This document shows, one piece after another, positions 15,615-25,056 of a stretch of 36,556 nucleotides of DNA. Positions within the stretch are counted from its first letter, which is position 1, and every line of letters begins with the position of its first letter. Both the position numbers and the translations under genes were made by a program. A model generated the notes under the pieces. It ran no database searches. It had not been told where the DNA came from and was given only the letters and a program-made list of their open reading frames with translations. Origin of the DNA: Pleomorphomonas sp. (GTDB lineage: Bacteria > Pseudomonadota > Alphaproteobacteria > Rhizobiales > Pleomorphomonadaceae); NCBI GenBank assembly GCA_029976075.1, contig JARKNW010000137.1:1-36556 (forward strand), read 5' to 3'.

Positions 15615-16568
15615 ATGCGCGCCAACTTCAAGGTCATGATCGTCCTCGCCATCGCTTGCGGCGGCGGAGCCATCTGGGCCGGCAGCCGCTGGCTCGACAA
15701 TACCTCGGCCGCTCGCCTCCGCGAGATCGAGGCGGCGCGACCGGCAGTGACTTTTGGAACACTCGTGGTCGCGGCGGAACCGCTGCGCTTCGGCTCGCCA
15801 CTTTCACGCAAGTCGGTTCGTGAGATCGCTTGGCCGGAAAGCGACTTGCCACCCGGATCTTTCGCCACCGCCGACGACCTTTTCAAGGACGGCGATCGCA
15901 CCGTGCTCTATCCGCTGGAGCAAGGCGAACCGCTGTTTGCCTCCAAGCTGACCGGTCCCGGCGAACGTGCGGCCCTCTCCCGCCTCATCTCCGACGGAAA
16001 CCGGGCCGTGACCCTGCGGGTCAACGACGTGGCCGGCGTCGGAGGGCTGGTGCTGCCGGGCGACCGGGTCGATGTGGTGCTGACCACCTCGGATGTCGCG
16101 GAAGTGATCCTCCAGGACGTGCGCATCCTGTCGATCGACCAGATGGCCGACGAGAAAAGCACCGAGGCAACCGTGGCCCATACCGTCACCGTTGAAGCGT
16201 CGCCGGAAGCCGCTCAGAAGCTGGTCCTGGCTCAAAGCGTCGGCAGCCTCTCGCTTGTGCTGAGAAAAGCCGGTGAGGTGCGGGCGGCTGCCTTCCGTCC
16301 AATTGGCGTCGCCGACCTCACCACGGCCCGCAGGACGGAGAATATCAAGGCCGAGATGCCGTCCGCCCCGCCGCCTGTCACCGATGCCACGGTCTGGGTA
16401 AGGCGGGCGACCGAGCTCACTCAATACTCCGTACCGGTCGCGGAAGGTGGCCCTAGCCGCCGCGTCACACCGCCTGAAACGCCTCCAGCACCTGCCGTTC
16501 CGGCCGGGCCGGTCGCAGAAGCATCTCCCCTTTCCTCCGCCTCGATCGCCGCCGGAGCTCCCAGATGA
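15615..16568 (+). CDS. cpaB: Flp/Tad pilus assembly protein CpaB (RcpC)
   Basis: 317-residue periplasmic protein with an N-terminal membrane anchor (VMIVLAIACGGGAIWAGSRWL) and an SAF domain (VVAAEPLRFGSPLSRKSVREIAWPESDLPPG, then RAVTLRVNDVAGVGGLVLPGDRVDVVLT), features of CpaB/RcpC, which supports the outer-membrane secretin of Tad pili. The C-terminus is proline- and alanine-rich. The start is a choice between GTG 15588, GTG 15609 and ATG 15615; ATG 15615 gives a standard anchor right at the N-terminus. The stop overlaps the cpaC start by 4 bases. First gene of the cpa/tad operon; its promoter must lie in 15426-15614, where no clear element was recognised. Confidence 0.9.
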   Translation: MRANFKVMIVLAIACGGGAIWAGSRWLDNTSAARLREIEAARPAVTFGTLVVAAEPLRFGSPLSRKSVREIAWPESDLPPGSFATADDLFKDGDRTVLYPLEQGEPLFASKLTGPGERAALSRLISDGNRAVTLRVNDVAGVGGLVLPGDRVDVVLTTSDVAEVILQDVRILSIDQMADEKSTEATVAHTVTVEASPEAAQKLVLAQSVGSLSLVLRKAGEVRAAAFRPIGVADLTTARRTENIKAEMPSAPPPVTDATVWVRRATELTQYSVPVAEGGPSRRVTPPETPPAPAVPAGPVAEASPLSSASIAAGAPR

Positions 16569-17938
16569 ACTTCTCGATGCGCACGGCCTCCCGTCTCGTC
16601 GCGCTTCTCGTTTTCGTACTGGCGGCCATTCCGCCGGCCGATGCCGCACGCCCCATAAAGATGACATCGGCAACCTCCGGGCAATCGTTCTCGATCGCCA
16701 AGGGCGTACCCCAGATGATCGAGACGACAGCGGCCTTCTCTGAAATCGTCGTCGGCGATCCGGCGCTGGCCGATGCCTGGCCGCTGACCGACAAATCCTT
16801 CATGGTGCTCGGCTCCAAGGGCGGCGTCACCGGCATCGTGTTGTTCGACAAGGAACGCAACGTCGTTGGTGCCGCGGACTTCGAGGTGGCGTTGCACACC
16901 GACCGACTGCAGGCGGCCCTTGAGAAGAAACTGCCAAACGCCCGTGTCGACGTCTCCTCGGCCAATGGTTCCATCGTGCTGTCCGGCACCGCTGCCGATC
17001 AGAAGACCATCGAGGAAGCCGGCGCGATCGCCAAGGAGTTCGGAGGCGACAAGGTCGTCAACACCGTCGACATCGGCGGCGGCAAGCAGGTGCAACTCAA
17101 GGTCCGTTTCCTTGAGGCAACCCGTTCGGCCAATCGCGAGCTTGGCCTCGGTTGGGCCGTGCAGAGCGACGGCATCGCCGTCGGAGTCGGCTCTTCGACG
17201 CTCGCGTCTGGCTCGACCCCATTTGGTGAGATCGTCAGCAAGGTTCTCTCGGGGGGCCTCTCCGTGGATATGGTGGTGCAAGCGCTCGAGGCGCGTGGTC
17301 TCGCCCGGTCGCTTGCCGAACCCAATCTTGTGGCGCTATCCGGACAGACATCGAGTTTCCTCGCTGGTGGCGAGTTCCCGGTGCCGGTGGCGGGCGACAA
17401 CATGTCCATTTCCGTCGAGTTCAAGAAATTCGGCGTCGGTCTCGACTTCACGCCGACGGTCGCACCGAACGGCCTCATCCATCTCAACATCAAGCCCGAA
17501 GTGAGTGAAATCGACTATTCCGCCGCCGTCACCATCAACGGCATCACCATTCCCGGCCTGAAGGTGCGCCGCTCGGACTCGACGCTGGAGTTGCGAGACG
17601 GCCAGAGCTTCGTCATCGCCGGGCTGCTCACCAACTCCCGTTCGGTCTCGAACAACCGTGTCCCCTGGCTGGGATCAATGCCGGTGTTGGGCAACCTGTT
17701 CCGCTCGACCGCCTACAAGCGGGCGGAAACCGACCTCGTGATCATCGTGACACCGCACATCGTCGACCCGCTAGGGACCGGCAACAGCATTGCCACGCCT
17801 TTCGACCGTGCACTGCCGGGCAGTGATCTCGATGTCTTTGCCCGTGGCAATGCCGAAGTGCCACGCGACACCGCCGCCTACCTTGCCGCCAACGGGGCGT
17901 CGACCGGAGGCTACATTCTCGACCTGCCGGTACGGTGA
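16565..17938 (+). CDS. cpaC: Tad pilus secretin CpaC (RcpA)
   Basis: Outer-membrane secretin that forms the pore for Flp pili. 457 residues with a signal peptide (MNFSMRTASRLVALLVFVLAAIPPADA), an N-terminal pilus-assembly domain, a BON-like segment (NARVDVSSANGSIVLSGTAADQKTIEEA) and the secretin domain with its signature region VRRSDSTLELRDGQSFVIAGLLTNS...VPWLGSMPVLGNLFRS and ETDLVIIVTPHIV. It starts with an ATGA overlap of the cpaB stop. The next gene in most clusters, cpaD, is missing here; cpaE follows at once. Confidence 0.95.
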   Translation: MNFSMRTASRLVALLVFVLAAIPPADAARPIKMTSATSGQSFSIAKGVPQMIETTAAFSEIVVGDPALADAWPLTDKSFMVLGSKGGVTGIVLFDKERNVVGAADFEVALHTDRLQAALEKKLPNARVDVSSANGSIVLSGTAADQKTIEEAGAIAKEFGGDKVVNTVDIGGGKQVQLKVRFLEATRSANRELGLGWAVQSDGIAVGVGSSTLASGSTPFGEIVSKVLSGGLSVDMVVQALEARGLARSLAEPNLVALSGQTSSFLAGGEFPVPVAGDNMSISVEFKKFGVGLDFTPTVAPNGLIHLNIKPEVSEIDYSAAVTINGITIPGLKVRRSDSTLELRDGQSFVIAGLLTNSRSVSNNRVPWLGSMPVLGNLFRSTAYKRAETDLVIIVTPHIVDPLGTGNSIATPFDRALPGSDLDVFARGNAEVPRDTAAYLAANGASTGGYILDLPVR

Positions 17939-17943
17939 GCCCG

Positions 17944-19185
17944 ATGGCTGAGCCCTCGATCAATTTTGGCACCGTCGTGGTCGTTACCGCCGACAAAGAT
18001 TTTGCCGTCCTGGTTGCCGATGCTCTGAGGGCATCCGGCGCCAGTGTCGGAGATCTCAAGGTACGGACACCTGACAAGCTCTCCGATGAGCTCGCAGATC
18101 CGGCCTGTGGCCTTGTGGTTCCCGATCTCGATGCTTTCCCTGATGGTCCGGTTGCAGGGCTGTCCGAGCTCTACCGGCAAGCAGGTCCGTCGGTGCGATT
18201 CCTCGCCGTCACCGGCGTATTCGACGCCGAAGTGGCCCGTGGCTTCCTGCGCCTGAGATTGCAGGACTTTCTGGTGAAGCCGGTGGCAATCTCCGACCTC
18301 GCCCACACACTGACGCGTCTCGGCCGTGACGAGGCCGACCCCTATCCGGATTCCAAGATCTACACGTTCCTGCCGGCGGCCGGTGGAGTTGGCAACACAA
18401 CTCTCGCTTTGCAAGCCGCCGTGTTACTGCACCAAGCTGCGGCGCGTCGGCACCAGACAACCTGCGTGGTCGATCTCAACCTGCAACATGGCTCCTGCGC
18501 CGAATACTTCGATCTTGAAGCGCACTTCGACATTGCAGAGATCGAGAACCAGCCGGATCGGTTGGATCGGAAGCTGCTCGACGTGATGTTGAGCCGCCAC
18601 AAGTCGGGCCTCGCGATCGTTTCGGCACCGCCTTGCCCATGGGAAATGCGCAGCTATCGGCCGGATCTGGTCGGGCGCCTGCTCGATCTCGTGGCCAGTC
18701 ACTTCGACAATGTGGTGATCGATCTGCCACGCACCTGGTTTCCCTGGACCGACTCCGTCCTGCAGGGCTCCGACCATGTCTTCCTGATCACCGAGATGAC
18801 GGTGCCCGCCTTGAGGCAGGCGCAGCGGCTCGCCCATGCGGTCCGCGAGCGGGTCCACAAAGAGGCTCGGTTCGGCGTCATCGTCAACCGGGTCGACGCC
18901 AAGGGCAGCCCGAGCGTATCGCTCTCCGAGGTCAAGGAACTGTTTGGCGACGCCTTCGCCGGGTCGGTTGCCAACGACTACAAGGCGGTGCGTGAAGCGC
19001 TCGACCAGGGGCGTCCACTCGGCGAAGTGGCGCCTCACTCGCGCGTCATTGCCGATCTCAGCGCGATCATCGCGGATCCCAGCGAAGTTGCCACCGCCTC
19101 ATGGACAGCCCCTCTCCGATCGCTGCTCGCCCGGCTGAAACGGGCAGAAGGATCCTCCCTCAACAAAGGCAGGCGCCATGCGTAG
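17944..19185 (+). CDS. cpaE: Tad pilus assembly ATPase-like protein CpaE (TadZ)
   Basis: 413 residues: an N-terminal receiver-like domain without a clear phosphorylation site (about 1-125), then a MinD/ParA-type domain. CpaE/TadZ places the Tad machine in the cell, often at a pole. The P-loop reads AAGGVGNTT (about 145-153), with N151 where ParA proteins have the conserved lysine, so ATP hydrolysis may be weak or absent; degenerate loops are common in this family. The following CVVDLNLQHGS strand is intact. GTG 17935 overlaps the cpaC stop; ATG 17944, with GGTGAG 4 bases upstream, is preferred. It overlaps cpaF by 8 bases. Confidence 0.88.
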   Translation: MAEPSINFGTVVVVTADKDFAVLVADALRASGASVGDLKVRTPDKLSDELADPACGLVVPDLDAFPDGPVAGLSELYRQAGPSVRFLAVTGVFDAEVARGFLRLRLQDFLVKPVAISDLAHTLTRLGRDEADPYPDSKIYTFLPAAGGVGNTTLALQAAVLLHQAAARRHQTTCVVDLNLQHGSCAEYFDLEAHFDIAEIENQPDRLDRKLLDVMLSRHKSGLAIVSAPPCPWEMRSYRPDLVGRLLDLVASHFDNVVIDLPRTWFPWTDSVLQGSDHVFLITEMTVPALRQAQRLAHAVRERVHKEARFGVIVNRVDAKGSPSVSLSEVKELFGDAFAGSVANDYKAVREALDQGRPLGEVAPHSRVIADLSAIIADPSEVATASWTAPLRSLLARLKRAEGSSLNKGRRHA

Positions 19186-20584
19186 CCGCTTTCAGACGTT
19201 GCAGACCACCGATACGCCGGCGCCTCTGCCTGTCGAGCGGCCGACGGTATCGCAGATCCAGGTGGCGCCACTACGCGAGATGGAGCCGCTGCAGCTTCCC
19301 AAGCCGATCAACGAAAAGCTGATCGCCGCCAAGGACAAGCTGCACAAGCGCCTGATCGAGGACCTCAACCTATCCCAGCTCGAAAAGCTGTCGCCCGACG
19401 CAGTAATGCGCGAACTCTATGGGCACGTCAGCTCATTTGCCGCCGAAGAAAGACTCGCGCTCAATGAGCAGGAGTTCGGCGAGTTCGTGACGGCCGTCTA
19501 TGACGAAATGATGGGGCTCGGACCGCTGGAAGCGGTGATGCGCGATCCCACCGTCAACGACATCCTGATCAACGGTCACCAGAACTGCTTCGTCGAACGC
19601 TTCGGAAAGCTCGAACCGATCAACATTCCCTTCAAGGACGAGGCGCACCTCCTCCGAATCATCAACAAGATCGTCGCCGCCGTTGGTCGCCGCATCGATG
19701 AGAGCCACCCTACCTGCGACGCCCGCATGCTCGACGGCTCGCGATTCAACGCGGCGATCCGCCCGATCGCCGTCGATGGGCCGTTGGTCTCCATCCGCAA
19801 GTTCGCCAAGAAGAAGCTGTCGCTCGATCGGCTGATCGATGTTGGGGCGCTGGCCAAGCCGATGGGGGAACTGATGGCAGCGGCCGTCAATGCCCGGGTG
19901 ACGACGTTGATCTCTGGCGGCACAGGTACCGGCAAGACGACCATGCTCAATGCTCTCTCGGCCTTCATCTCGCCGGACGAGCGCCTCATCACGATCGAAG
20001 ACGCCGCAGAGCTGCAGCTGCAACAGCCGCATGTCGCGCGCATGGAGACGCGACCGGCCAATACCGAGGGACATGGCGAGATCCGTCAGCGCGACCTCGT
20101 CAAGAACGCCCTGCGCATGCGACCGGACCGGGTCATTCTCGGCGAGTGCCGTGGCGAGGAAGCCTTCGACATGCTGCAGGCGATGAACACCGGCCACGAA
20201 GGTTCGATGGCAACCATCCATGCCAATACGCCGCGCGATGCCATCTCCCGTCTCGAACAGATGCTGGGCATGACCGGAATGCCGATGACCGTGGCCTCCA
20301 TCCGCTCACAGATCGCATCGGCGATCCGTCTGATCCTGCAGCTCACCCGCCTATCCGACGGCAAGCGCCGCGTTACCTCCATTTCCGAGATTACCGGCAT
20401 GGAGGGCGACATCATCCAGATGCAGGAGATCTTCCGCTTCAACCGCCTGCGCACCGAAGCGGATGGCACGGTGGTTGGCGAGTTTCGCGCGACAGGCATC
20501 AGGCCGCGCTTCCTCGATGATCTCGTGGCCAAGGGAATTTCGGTACCGAGCGCCTATTTCGATCCGACCAAACCGCTCGTTTGA
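19178..20584 (+). CDS. cpaF: Tad pilus secretion ATPase CpaF (TadA)
   Basis: Hexameric VirB11/GspE-type ATPase that powers Flp pilus assembly at the inner membrane. 468 residues, family length. The N-terminal linker holds KDKLHKRLIEDLNLSQLEKL; the core holds DPTVNDILING, Walker A GGTGTGKTT (247-255), the Asp box ITIEDAAELQL, Walker B RVILGECRGEEAFD and the His box GSMATIHANTPRDA. All catalytic motifs are intact, so the motor should be active. ATG 19178 lies inside the end of cpaE. It is followed by tadB after 7 bp. Confidence 0.97.
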   Translation: MRSRFQTLQTTDTPAPLPVERPTVSQIQVAPLREMEPLQLPKPINEKLIAAKDKLHKRLIEDLNLSQLEKLSPDAVMRELYGHVSSFAAEERLALNEQEFGEFVTAVYDEMMGLGPLEAVMRDPTVNDILINGHQNCFVERFGKLEPINIPFKDEAHLLRIINKIVAAVGRRIDESHPTCDARMLDGSRFNAAIRPIAVDGPLVSIRKFAKKKLSLDRLIDVGALAKPMGELMAAAVNARVTTLISGGTGTGKTTMLNALSAFISPDERLITIEDAAELQLQQPHVARMETRPANTEGHGEIRQRDLVKNALRMRPDRVILGECRGEEAFDMLQAMNTGHEGSMATIHANTPRDAISRLEQMLGMTGMPMTVASIRSQIASAIRLILQLTRLSDGKRRVTSISEITGMEGDIIQMQEIFRFNRLRTEADGTVVGEFRATGIRPRFLDDLVAKGISVPSAYFDPTKPLV

Positions 20585-20591
20585 GGCCGCC

Positions 20592-21551
20592 ATGAACGAG
20601 ATGTATCTCTTCTACGCCTTCATAGGCTTCGCAGCGGCCTTCCTGGCCGAGGCGGCCTATCTGCTGACGGTCAACGCAGGTGCCAGCCGGCGTCAGGTCA
20701 ACCGCCGGCTCAAGATTTCGGCGCCCGACGCCAACCGGCAGGAAGTGATGGTGACGCTGAGGCGCGAGCGCGGCCTTACTGCCGCCGGCGGCATGCCACG
20801 CCACCTCGCCTGGCTCGGTCGGTTGATCGTTCAGTGCGGCATAACCATCGGCCTCACCAAGCTGATGCTGCTGTTCGCGGCAACCGGCCTCATCATCGCG
20901 GGCCTCGTGTTCAACTTCACCGATCATGATCTCCTCAAGACGGCAATCGCACTGCCGGTCGGCGGGTTCATCTTGCCGGTCATGGCGCTGCGCATGCGGC
21001 GAAATCGGCGGCAGAACAAGTTCGCCCTCCAGTTTCCAGAGGCAATCGAACTGATCGTTCGCAGCCTGAAGGCCGGCCACCCCGTGCCTGTGGCCATGGC
21101 CATGGTGGCGCGCGAGATGGCCGACCCGATAGGGACCGAATTCGGCTTGATGGCCGACGAGGTGACTTACGGAGCGGATCTGGTCACCGCCCTCACGAAC
21201 ATGCAGGAACGTGTCGGTCAGGAGGACCTGCCGCTGTTTGTCACTGCCGTGTCCATCCAGTCATCGACTGGCGGCAACCTAAGGGAAATCCTCCAGAATC
21301 TCACTGACGTCATCCGCCAGCGCATCAAGATGCGACGCAAGATCCGTTCGATTTCCGCCGAGGGAAGAATCTCAGCCATCTTCCTCACCGCGATGCCGCT
21401 TCTGCTGTTCGGCGCCCTCAACATCATATCGCCTGGCTACTACGGATCGGTCTGGGGCAAGCCCATGACGACTTGGGGCCTCGTCGGCGCCGCCACCTGG
21501 CTCGGCATCGGCAACCTGATGATGAAGAAAATGATCAGTTTCCGCTTCTGA
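20592..21551 (+). CDS. tadB: Tad pilus inner-membrane platform protein TadB
   Basis: 319-residue type II secretion F-domain protein, one of two platform proteins that couple CpaF to pilin assembly. A hydrophobic segment is at the N-terminus (LFYAFIGFAAAFLAEAAYLL), two lie mid-protein, and one near the end follows the T2SF domain (FPEAIELIVRSLKAGHPVPVAMAMVAREMADPIGTEF...SSTGGNLREILQNL). The frame is open upstream into cpaF, but the ATG at 20592, 7 bp after the cpaF stop, is the sensible start. It is followed by tadC after 7 bp. Confidence 0.93.
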   Translation: MNEMYLFYAFIGFAAAFLAEAAYLLTVNAGASRRQVNRRLKISAPDANRQEVMVTLRRERGLTAAGGMPRHLAWLGRLIVQCGITIGLTKLMLLFAATGLIIAGLVFNFTDHDLLKTAIALPVGGFILPVMALRMRRNRRQNKFALQFPEAIELIVRSLKAGHPVPVAMAMVAREMADPIGTEFGLMADEVTYGADLVTALTNMQERVGQEDLPLFVTAVSIQSSTGGNLREILQNLTDVIRQRIKMRRKIRSISAEGRISAIFLTAMPLLLFGALNIISPGYYGSVWGKPMTTWGLVGAATWLGIGNLMMKKMISFRF

Positions 21552-21558
21552 GGACATC

Positions 21559-22557
21559 ATGCCCGACGTCGTCAGCCAGTTGATCAGCATCGTCACGACA
21601 CGCCCCGAGCTCGTGGCGATTGCCGCGCTTCTCGCCATGTTCGGAGCGACCGCGACGGCCATCACCGGTGCGCTGAACCGACGACGTCGCGTCAAGCGGC
21701 GTCTTAGGGTCGACCTTCCGGTGCCGAAGGCGGAGATGGCCGGCAATGAACCTGGCGACGAGGTACTAACAGCTCTCGATCTTGGATCGGACAGTGATCG
21801 CCTGCCCCCGGCGCTTGGAAAACTGGTAGCCCAGGCAAACGGGATTCTCGGTAGCGGCGATGCGAGCAAGATGAAAATCGCCAGGCAGCGTATGATCCGC
21901 GCCGGATTCTTTTCGCCTCATGCCGTGCCCCTGTTTTTTCTTGCCCGCATCGCTGGCGCCGTCGGATTGCCGCTTGCCGTCGTGCTGCTGTTGGCCGGCA
22001 GCGGCCACATCCCCGAGACGACGACCCTGCTTCTTCTGGCATTGATTGCCACCATCGCCGGCTATCTGGGGCCCAGCATCTACGTCGATCGGCGCTCCAA
22101 GGCCATCATGCGCGAGAATCGCATCGCCTTTCCGGATTTCATGGACCTCATGGGAGTCTGCGCCAACGCCGGTCTTTCCATGGAAGCAGGCCTTGAGCGG
22201 GTCACGCAAGAACTGGCGCCGATGTATCCCGCGCTTGGCGTCAACCTTCAGGTGCTATGCCTTGAAGTCCGGGCCGGACGATCGATGGAACTCGCCTTGC
22301 AGACGCTGGCCGATCGCGTCGGTGTTCCGGAAGTGCGCGCCTTCGCGACATTGCTTCAGCAATCGCGAGAACTGGGGTCCAGCCTGTCCGACGCGCTGCG
22401 TGTCTTTGCCGAGGACATGCGACATCAACGCCTCGCCGCCGCCGAGGAAAAGGCTTATGCTTTGCCGGCTAAATTATCGGTGCCGGTTACAGCCTGCATC
22501 CTTCCTGTGGTTCTCTTCATCGCCATCTGGCCAGTTGTGGTGAAGTTCCACAGCTGA
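21559..22557 (+). CDS. tadC: Tad pilus inner-membrane platform protein TadC
   Basis: 332-residue T2SF-domain partner of TadB, with hydrophobic segments near residues 12-32, 115-160 and at the C-terminus. The domain core reads FPDFMDLMGVCANAGLSMEAGLERV...ELGSSLSDALRVFAEDMRHQRLAAAEEKAYALPAKLSVPVTACILPVV, the last part being typical of TadC. ATG 21559 follows tadB by 7 bp. Its stop codon abuts the stop codon of the chemoreceptor gene on the other strand, with no spacer. Last plus-strand gene of the cpa/tad run; pilin and pseudopilin genes are not seen. Confidence 0.92.
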   Translation: MPDVVSQLISIVTTRPELVAIAALLAMFGATATAITGALNRRRRVKRRLRVDLPVPKAEMAGNEPGDEVLTALDLGSDSDRLPPALGKLVAQANGILGSGDASKMKIARQRMIRAGFFSPHAVPLFFLARIAGAVGLPLAVVLLLAGSGHIPETTTLLLLALIATIAGYLGPSIYVDRRSKAIMRENRIAFPDFMDLMGVCANAGLSMEAGLERVTQELAPMYPALGVNLQVLCLEVRAGRSMELALQTLADRVGVPEVRAFATLLQQSRELGSSLSDALRVFAEDMRHQRLAAAEEKAYALPAKLSVPVTACILPVVLFIAIWPVVVKFHS

Positions 22558-24234
22558 TCACGCGGTGGCCACATCATTGAGGAAGGATTGCACGCGCTTC
22601 CTCAGCTCTGCTGTTTTGGCCGTCACGTCGGCCGAGGTCGAAAAGACCGAACCGGCGGCGGCGCGCGATCTTCCCGCCGCCACCGTTACGCCACCTACAC
22701 TATGCGTCAGCCCTTCGGCACCCGAGGATACCGCTCCGATGTTGTTGGCGATGGATCCCGTGACGACACCCTGCTCTTCGATGGCCGCGGAAATGGCGGT
22801 GGTGTAGGAGCGCACCTCGTTCATCACCACGCCGATCGAGCGGATGGCCTCTACGGTATCGCCCGTCGATGATTGGATGGTCTCTATTTTCTCCGAAATG
22901 GTGCTGGTCGCCTTGGCGGTCTGAGCCGCAAGCGACTTCACCTCGCTGGCCACCACCGCGAACCCTCTGCCTGCCTCGCCAGCTCTTGCGGCCTCGATTG
23001 TGGCATTGAGCGCCAGAAGGTTGGTCTGGGCGGCGATGTTATCGATCAGGGTGACCACTTCACCGATGGCGACGGCAAGCTCTGCCAGATCTCCGACGCG
23101 CTTGTTCGCGCTCTCGACCATTTCGGCAGCGCGCGATGTGACTTCGGATGTCTTGGCAATCTGCTCCGAGATCTCGGATATGGCACCACGCAACTCATCG
23201 GATGCGGATGCAACCACCGAAGCGCTGCTGGCGGATTGTTCGGCCCCTCTTGCTGCCGCGTTCGCCAAACGCTCGGTTTCCTCTCCGGCGGCGGTCAGAT
23301 CGCCGGCAAGGCGGTCGAGGCCGGTCATCTCCGAAAGGACGGCATCGAGTTGCAGTCCCACGTCGCCGCCAAAACTGGAAACAAGCCTCTCGACCGCCTC
23401 TCGGCGACGCTGACGCTCCAACTCCGCACGCTCCTGCTCGGCGCGCAAGGCGTCCCTCTCTTCGGCGTTACGGCGAAAAACGTCGACGACGCGAGCCATT
23501 TCACCAACTTCGTCACGGCGCTCAAGACCGGCGACCACTGCTTGGCGCCCCTCGGCGATGTCGGACATCGACGCTCGCAGCGCCCGCATCGGACGCGTGA
23601 TGCTGCGCGTGAGCAGACCCGCCACCAACACCAGAAGCACGCCTATCAAGAGCGTCGTAATAGTAGCCCAGACGACTGACGAACGGTTCTCGCTGGCAAT
23701 ATCATCCACGTAAACGCCAGTACCGATCGCCCAGCCCCAGGCGGGGAAGGGAAGCACGTAACTGGTCTTCGGAACCGGCTGTTCGGCACCGGGGCGCGGC
23801 CAGAGATAGCTGTAGAAGCCTCCGCCATTCTTGGCGAGTTGGGCCATGTCCTTGAAAAGGTGGGCACCAGCCGGATCTGTAGACGCCGAAAGATCCTTGC
23901 CATCAAGCTCCGGCTTGATCGGATGCATCACCATATGCGCGTCGAAGTCGATAACGAAAAAATACTCGTTTCCGTCGTAGCGCATGGCCGAGAGGGTCGC
24001 GAGTGCCTCCTTCTTTGCCGTTGCCTCATCGAGGCTACCTTTCTTTGCCATATCGGCAAAGCGGCCCACCGACGAACGGGCGGTATCGGTAAGAGAGCGG
24101 AGCGTTTCGGTGCGATGCGTTCGATTGGTGGCGGTCAACTCATAAGTCGACAAGCCGGAAACGCCGGCAACGGCCAGAACTGCCAGAACTATCAGGGCAT
24201 AGAATCGTCCAGCGATGCTGTTGATCCTGCTCAT
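22558..24234 (-). CDS. Methyl-accepting chemotaxis protein (sCache_2 sensor)
   Basis: 558-residue transmembrane chemoreceptor. TM1 is about 11-31; the periplasmic part is a single-Cache domain ([28 protein letters not shown]...[10 protein letters not shown]...[14 protein letters not shown]), which usually binds small organic acids or similar molecules. TM2 is about 190-210, then a HAMP domain, then a cytoplasmic signalling domain with the hairpin tip sequence [42 protein letters not shown] 24234 ([11 protein letters not shown]) is preferred over an upstream TTG at 24261. Ligand unknown. No che genes are nearby, so it is an orphan receptor. Confidence 0.93.
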   Translation of the reverse strand: MSRINSIAGRFYALIVLAVLAVAGVSGLSTYELTATNRTHRTETLRSLTDTARSSVGRFADMAKKGSLDEATAKKEALATLSAMRYDGNEYFFVIDFDAHMVMHPIKPELDGKDLSASTDPAGAHLFKDMAQLAKNGGGFYSYLWPRPGAEQPVPKTSYVLPFPAWGWAIGTGVYVDDIASENRSSVVWATITTLLIGVLLVLVAGLLTRSITRPMRALRASMSDIAEGRQAVVAGLERRDEVGEMARVVDVFRRNAEERDALRAEQERAELERQRRREAVERLVSSFGGDVGLQLDAVLSEMTGLDRLAGDLTAAGEETERLANAAARGAEQSASSASVVASASDELRGAISEISEQIAKTSEVTSRAAEMVESANKRVGDLAELAVAIGEVVTLIDNIAAQTNLLALNATIEAARAGEAGRGFAVVASEVKSLAAQTAKATSTISEKIETIQSSTGDTVEAIRSIGVVMNEVRSYTTAISAAIEEQGVVTGSIANNIGAVSSGAEGLTHSVGGVTVAAGRSRAAAGSVFSTSADVTAKTAELRKRVQSFLNDVATA

Positions 24235-24261
24235 TGCTATTGTGCCCCCGCCAAAGACCAA

Positions 24262-24432
24262 CTCGGCGGCAATGATTGATCAAGCCGATGAACAGCCCAT
24301 TAATGAAACTCGCCACCAACACACGCCCTGATAATTATTTCGTCTCAGTGACTTCGTAAAATTGAACAGGAATTCTTGATCTGGATTTATAGCCTGTCTT
24401 CTAGGTTTGGATGATCCCATGGGGCGTGCAGC
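24262..24432. other. Divergent spacer between the chemoreceptor and the TadD-like gene
   Basis: 171 bp, somewhat AT-rich, with promoters for both directions presumably inside. It contains TTGATCAA, but without the 4-base spacer needed for a FixK/FNR box. No other element recognised. Confidence 0.3.
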
Positions 24433-24912
24433 ATGGATCGTCATTTTTTACTACCAGCACTGGCTTTCTTCCTGGCAATGCCACTCGGCGCTTGCAGTAC
24501 AGCTTTCGAAGATGCGCTGGTCGATAGCGGGCCAGAGTATTCTCAGTTCGCCAGCCAGCAGGCGGTCTTGCGGGACCGAGCCAAAACAGCCTTCCGGCAA
24601 AGCGACTTTGCCGGCGCCGAACGGACCTTCCGGGCAGTTCTCGCCAAGGATCCCCTCGACCCGGAGGCGTGGCTGGGCTTTGCCGCGGCGTCTGACCGGC
24701 TCGGCCGATTCGAAACTGCCGACAAGGCCTATGCACAAGTCATTGCTATCGCCGGCCGGCGCGGCGAGATCGTCAACAACATGGCTTGGTCGCAGTGGCT
24801 GAGAGGTAACCGCGAGGCAGCCAAGCTGCTGTTTGCCGAGGCTTTGACGCTCGCGCCCGGCAACCCCGTGATCGCCGCCAACGCCGCCCCCAAGAACGCT
24901 GTCCAGAGCTGA
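24433..24912 (+). CDS. TPR lipoprotein, TadD-like
   Basis: 159 residues with a lipoprotein signal (lipobox LGAC, modified cysteine C21) and two or three tetratricopeptide-like repeats (AKTAFRQSDFAGAERTFRAVLAKDPLDPEAWLGFAAASDRLGRFETADKAYAQVIAIAG...NNMAWSQWLRGNREAAKLLFAEALTLAPGNP). TadD is a TPR lipoprotein that helps secretin assembly in Tad systems; this protein is short for TadD but fits its pattern and lies just beyond the cpa/tad genes, separated by the chemoreceptor. ATG 24433 has only a weak ribosome site. A general TPR lipoprotein unrelated to pili is the alternative. Confidence 0.72.
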   Translation: MDRHFLLPALAFFLAMPLGACSTAFEDALVDSGPEYSQFASQQAVLRDRAKTAFRQSDFAGAERTFRAVLAKDPLDPEAWLGFAAASDRLGRFETADKAYAQVIAIAGRRGEIVNNMAWSQWLRGNREAAKLLFAEALTLAPGNPVIAANAAPKNAVQS

Positions 24913-25056
24913 CCGCGTGATCAAGCCTGCCTAGGGGCGTCTCCAGACGAAAGCAACCGCTGGCCCTTGAGCCGAATCTTGCGACATGGCGGAAGCCTTG
25001 ATTTTGACATGACGACGGCGCATCGACGCGCCGTCATAATCGTCGAGAGTCGTGTG

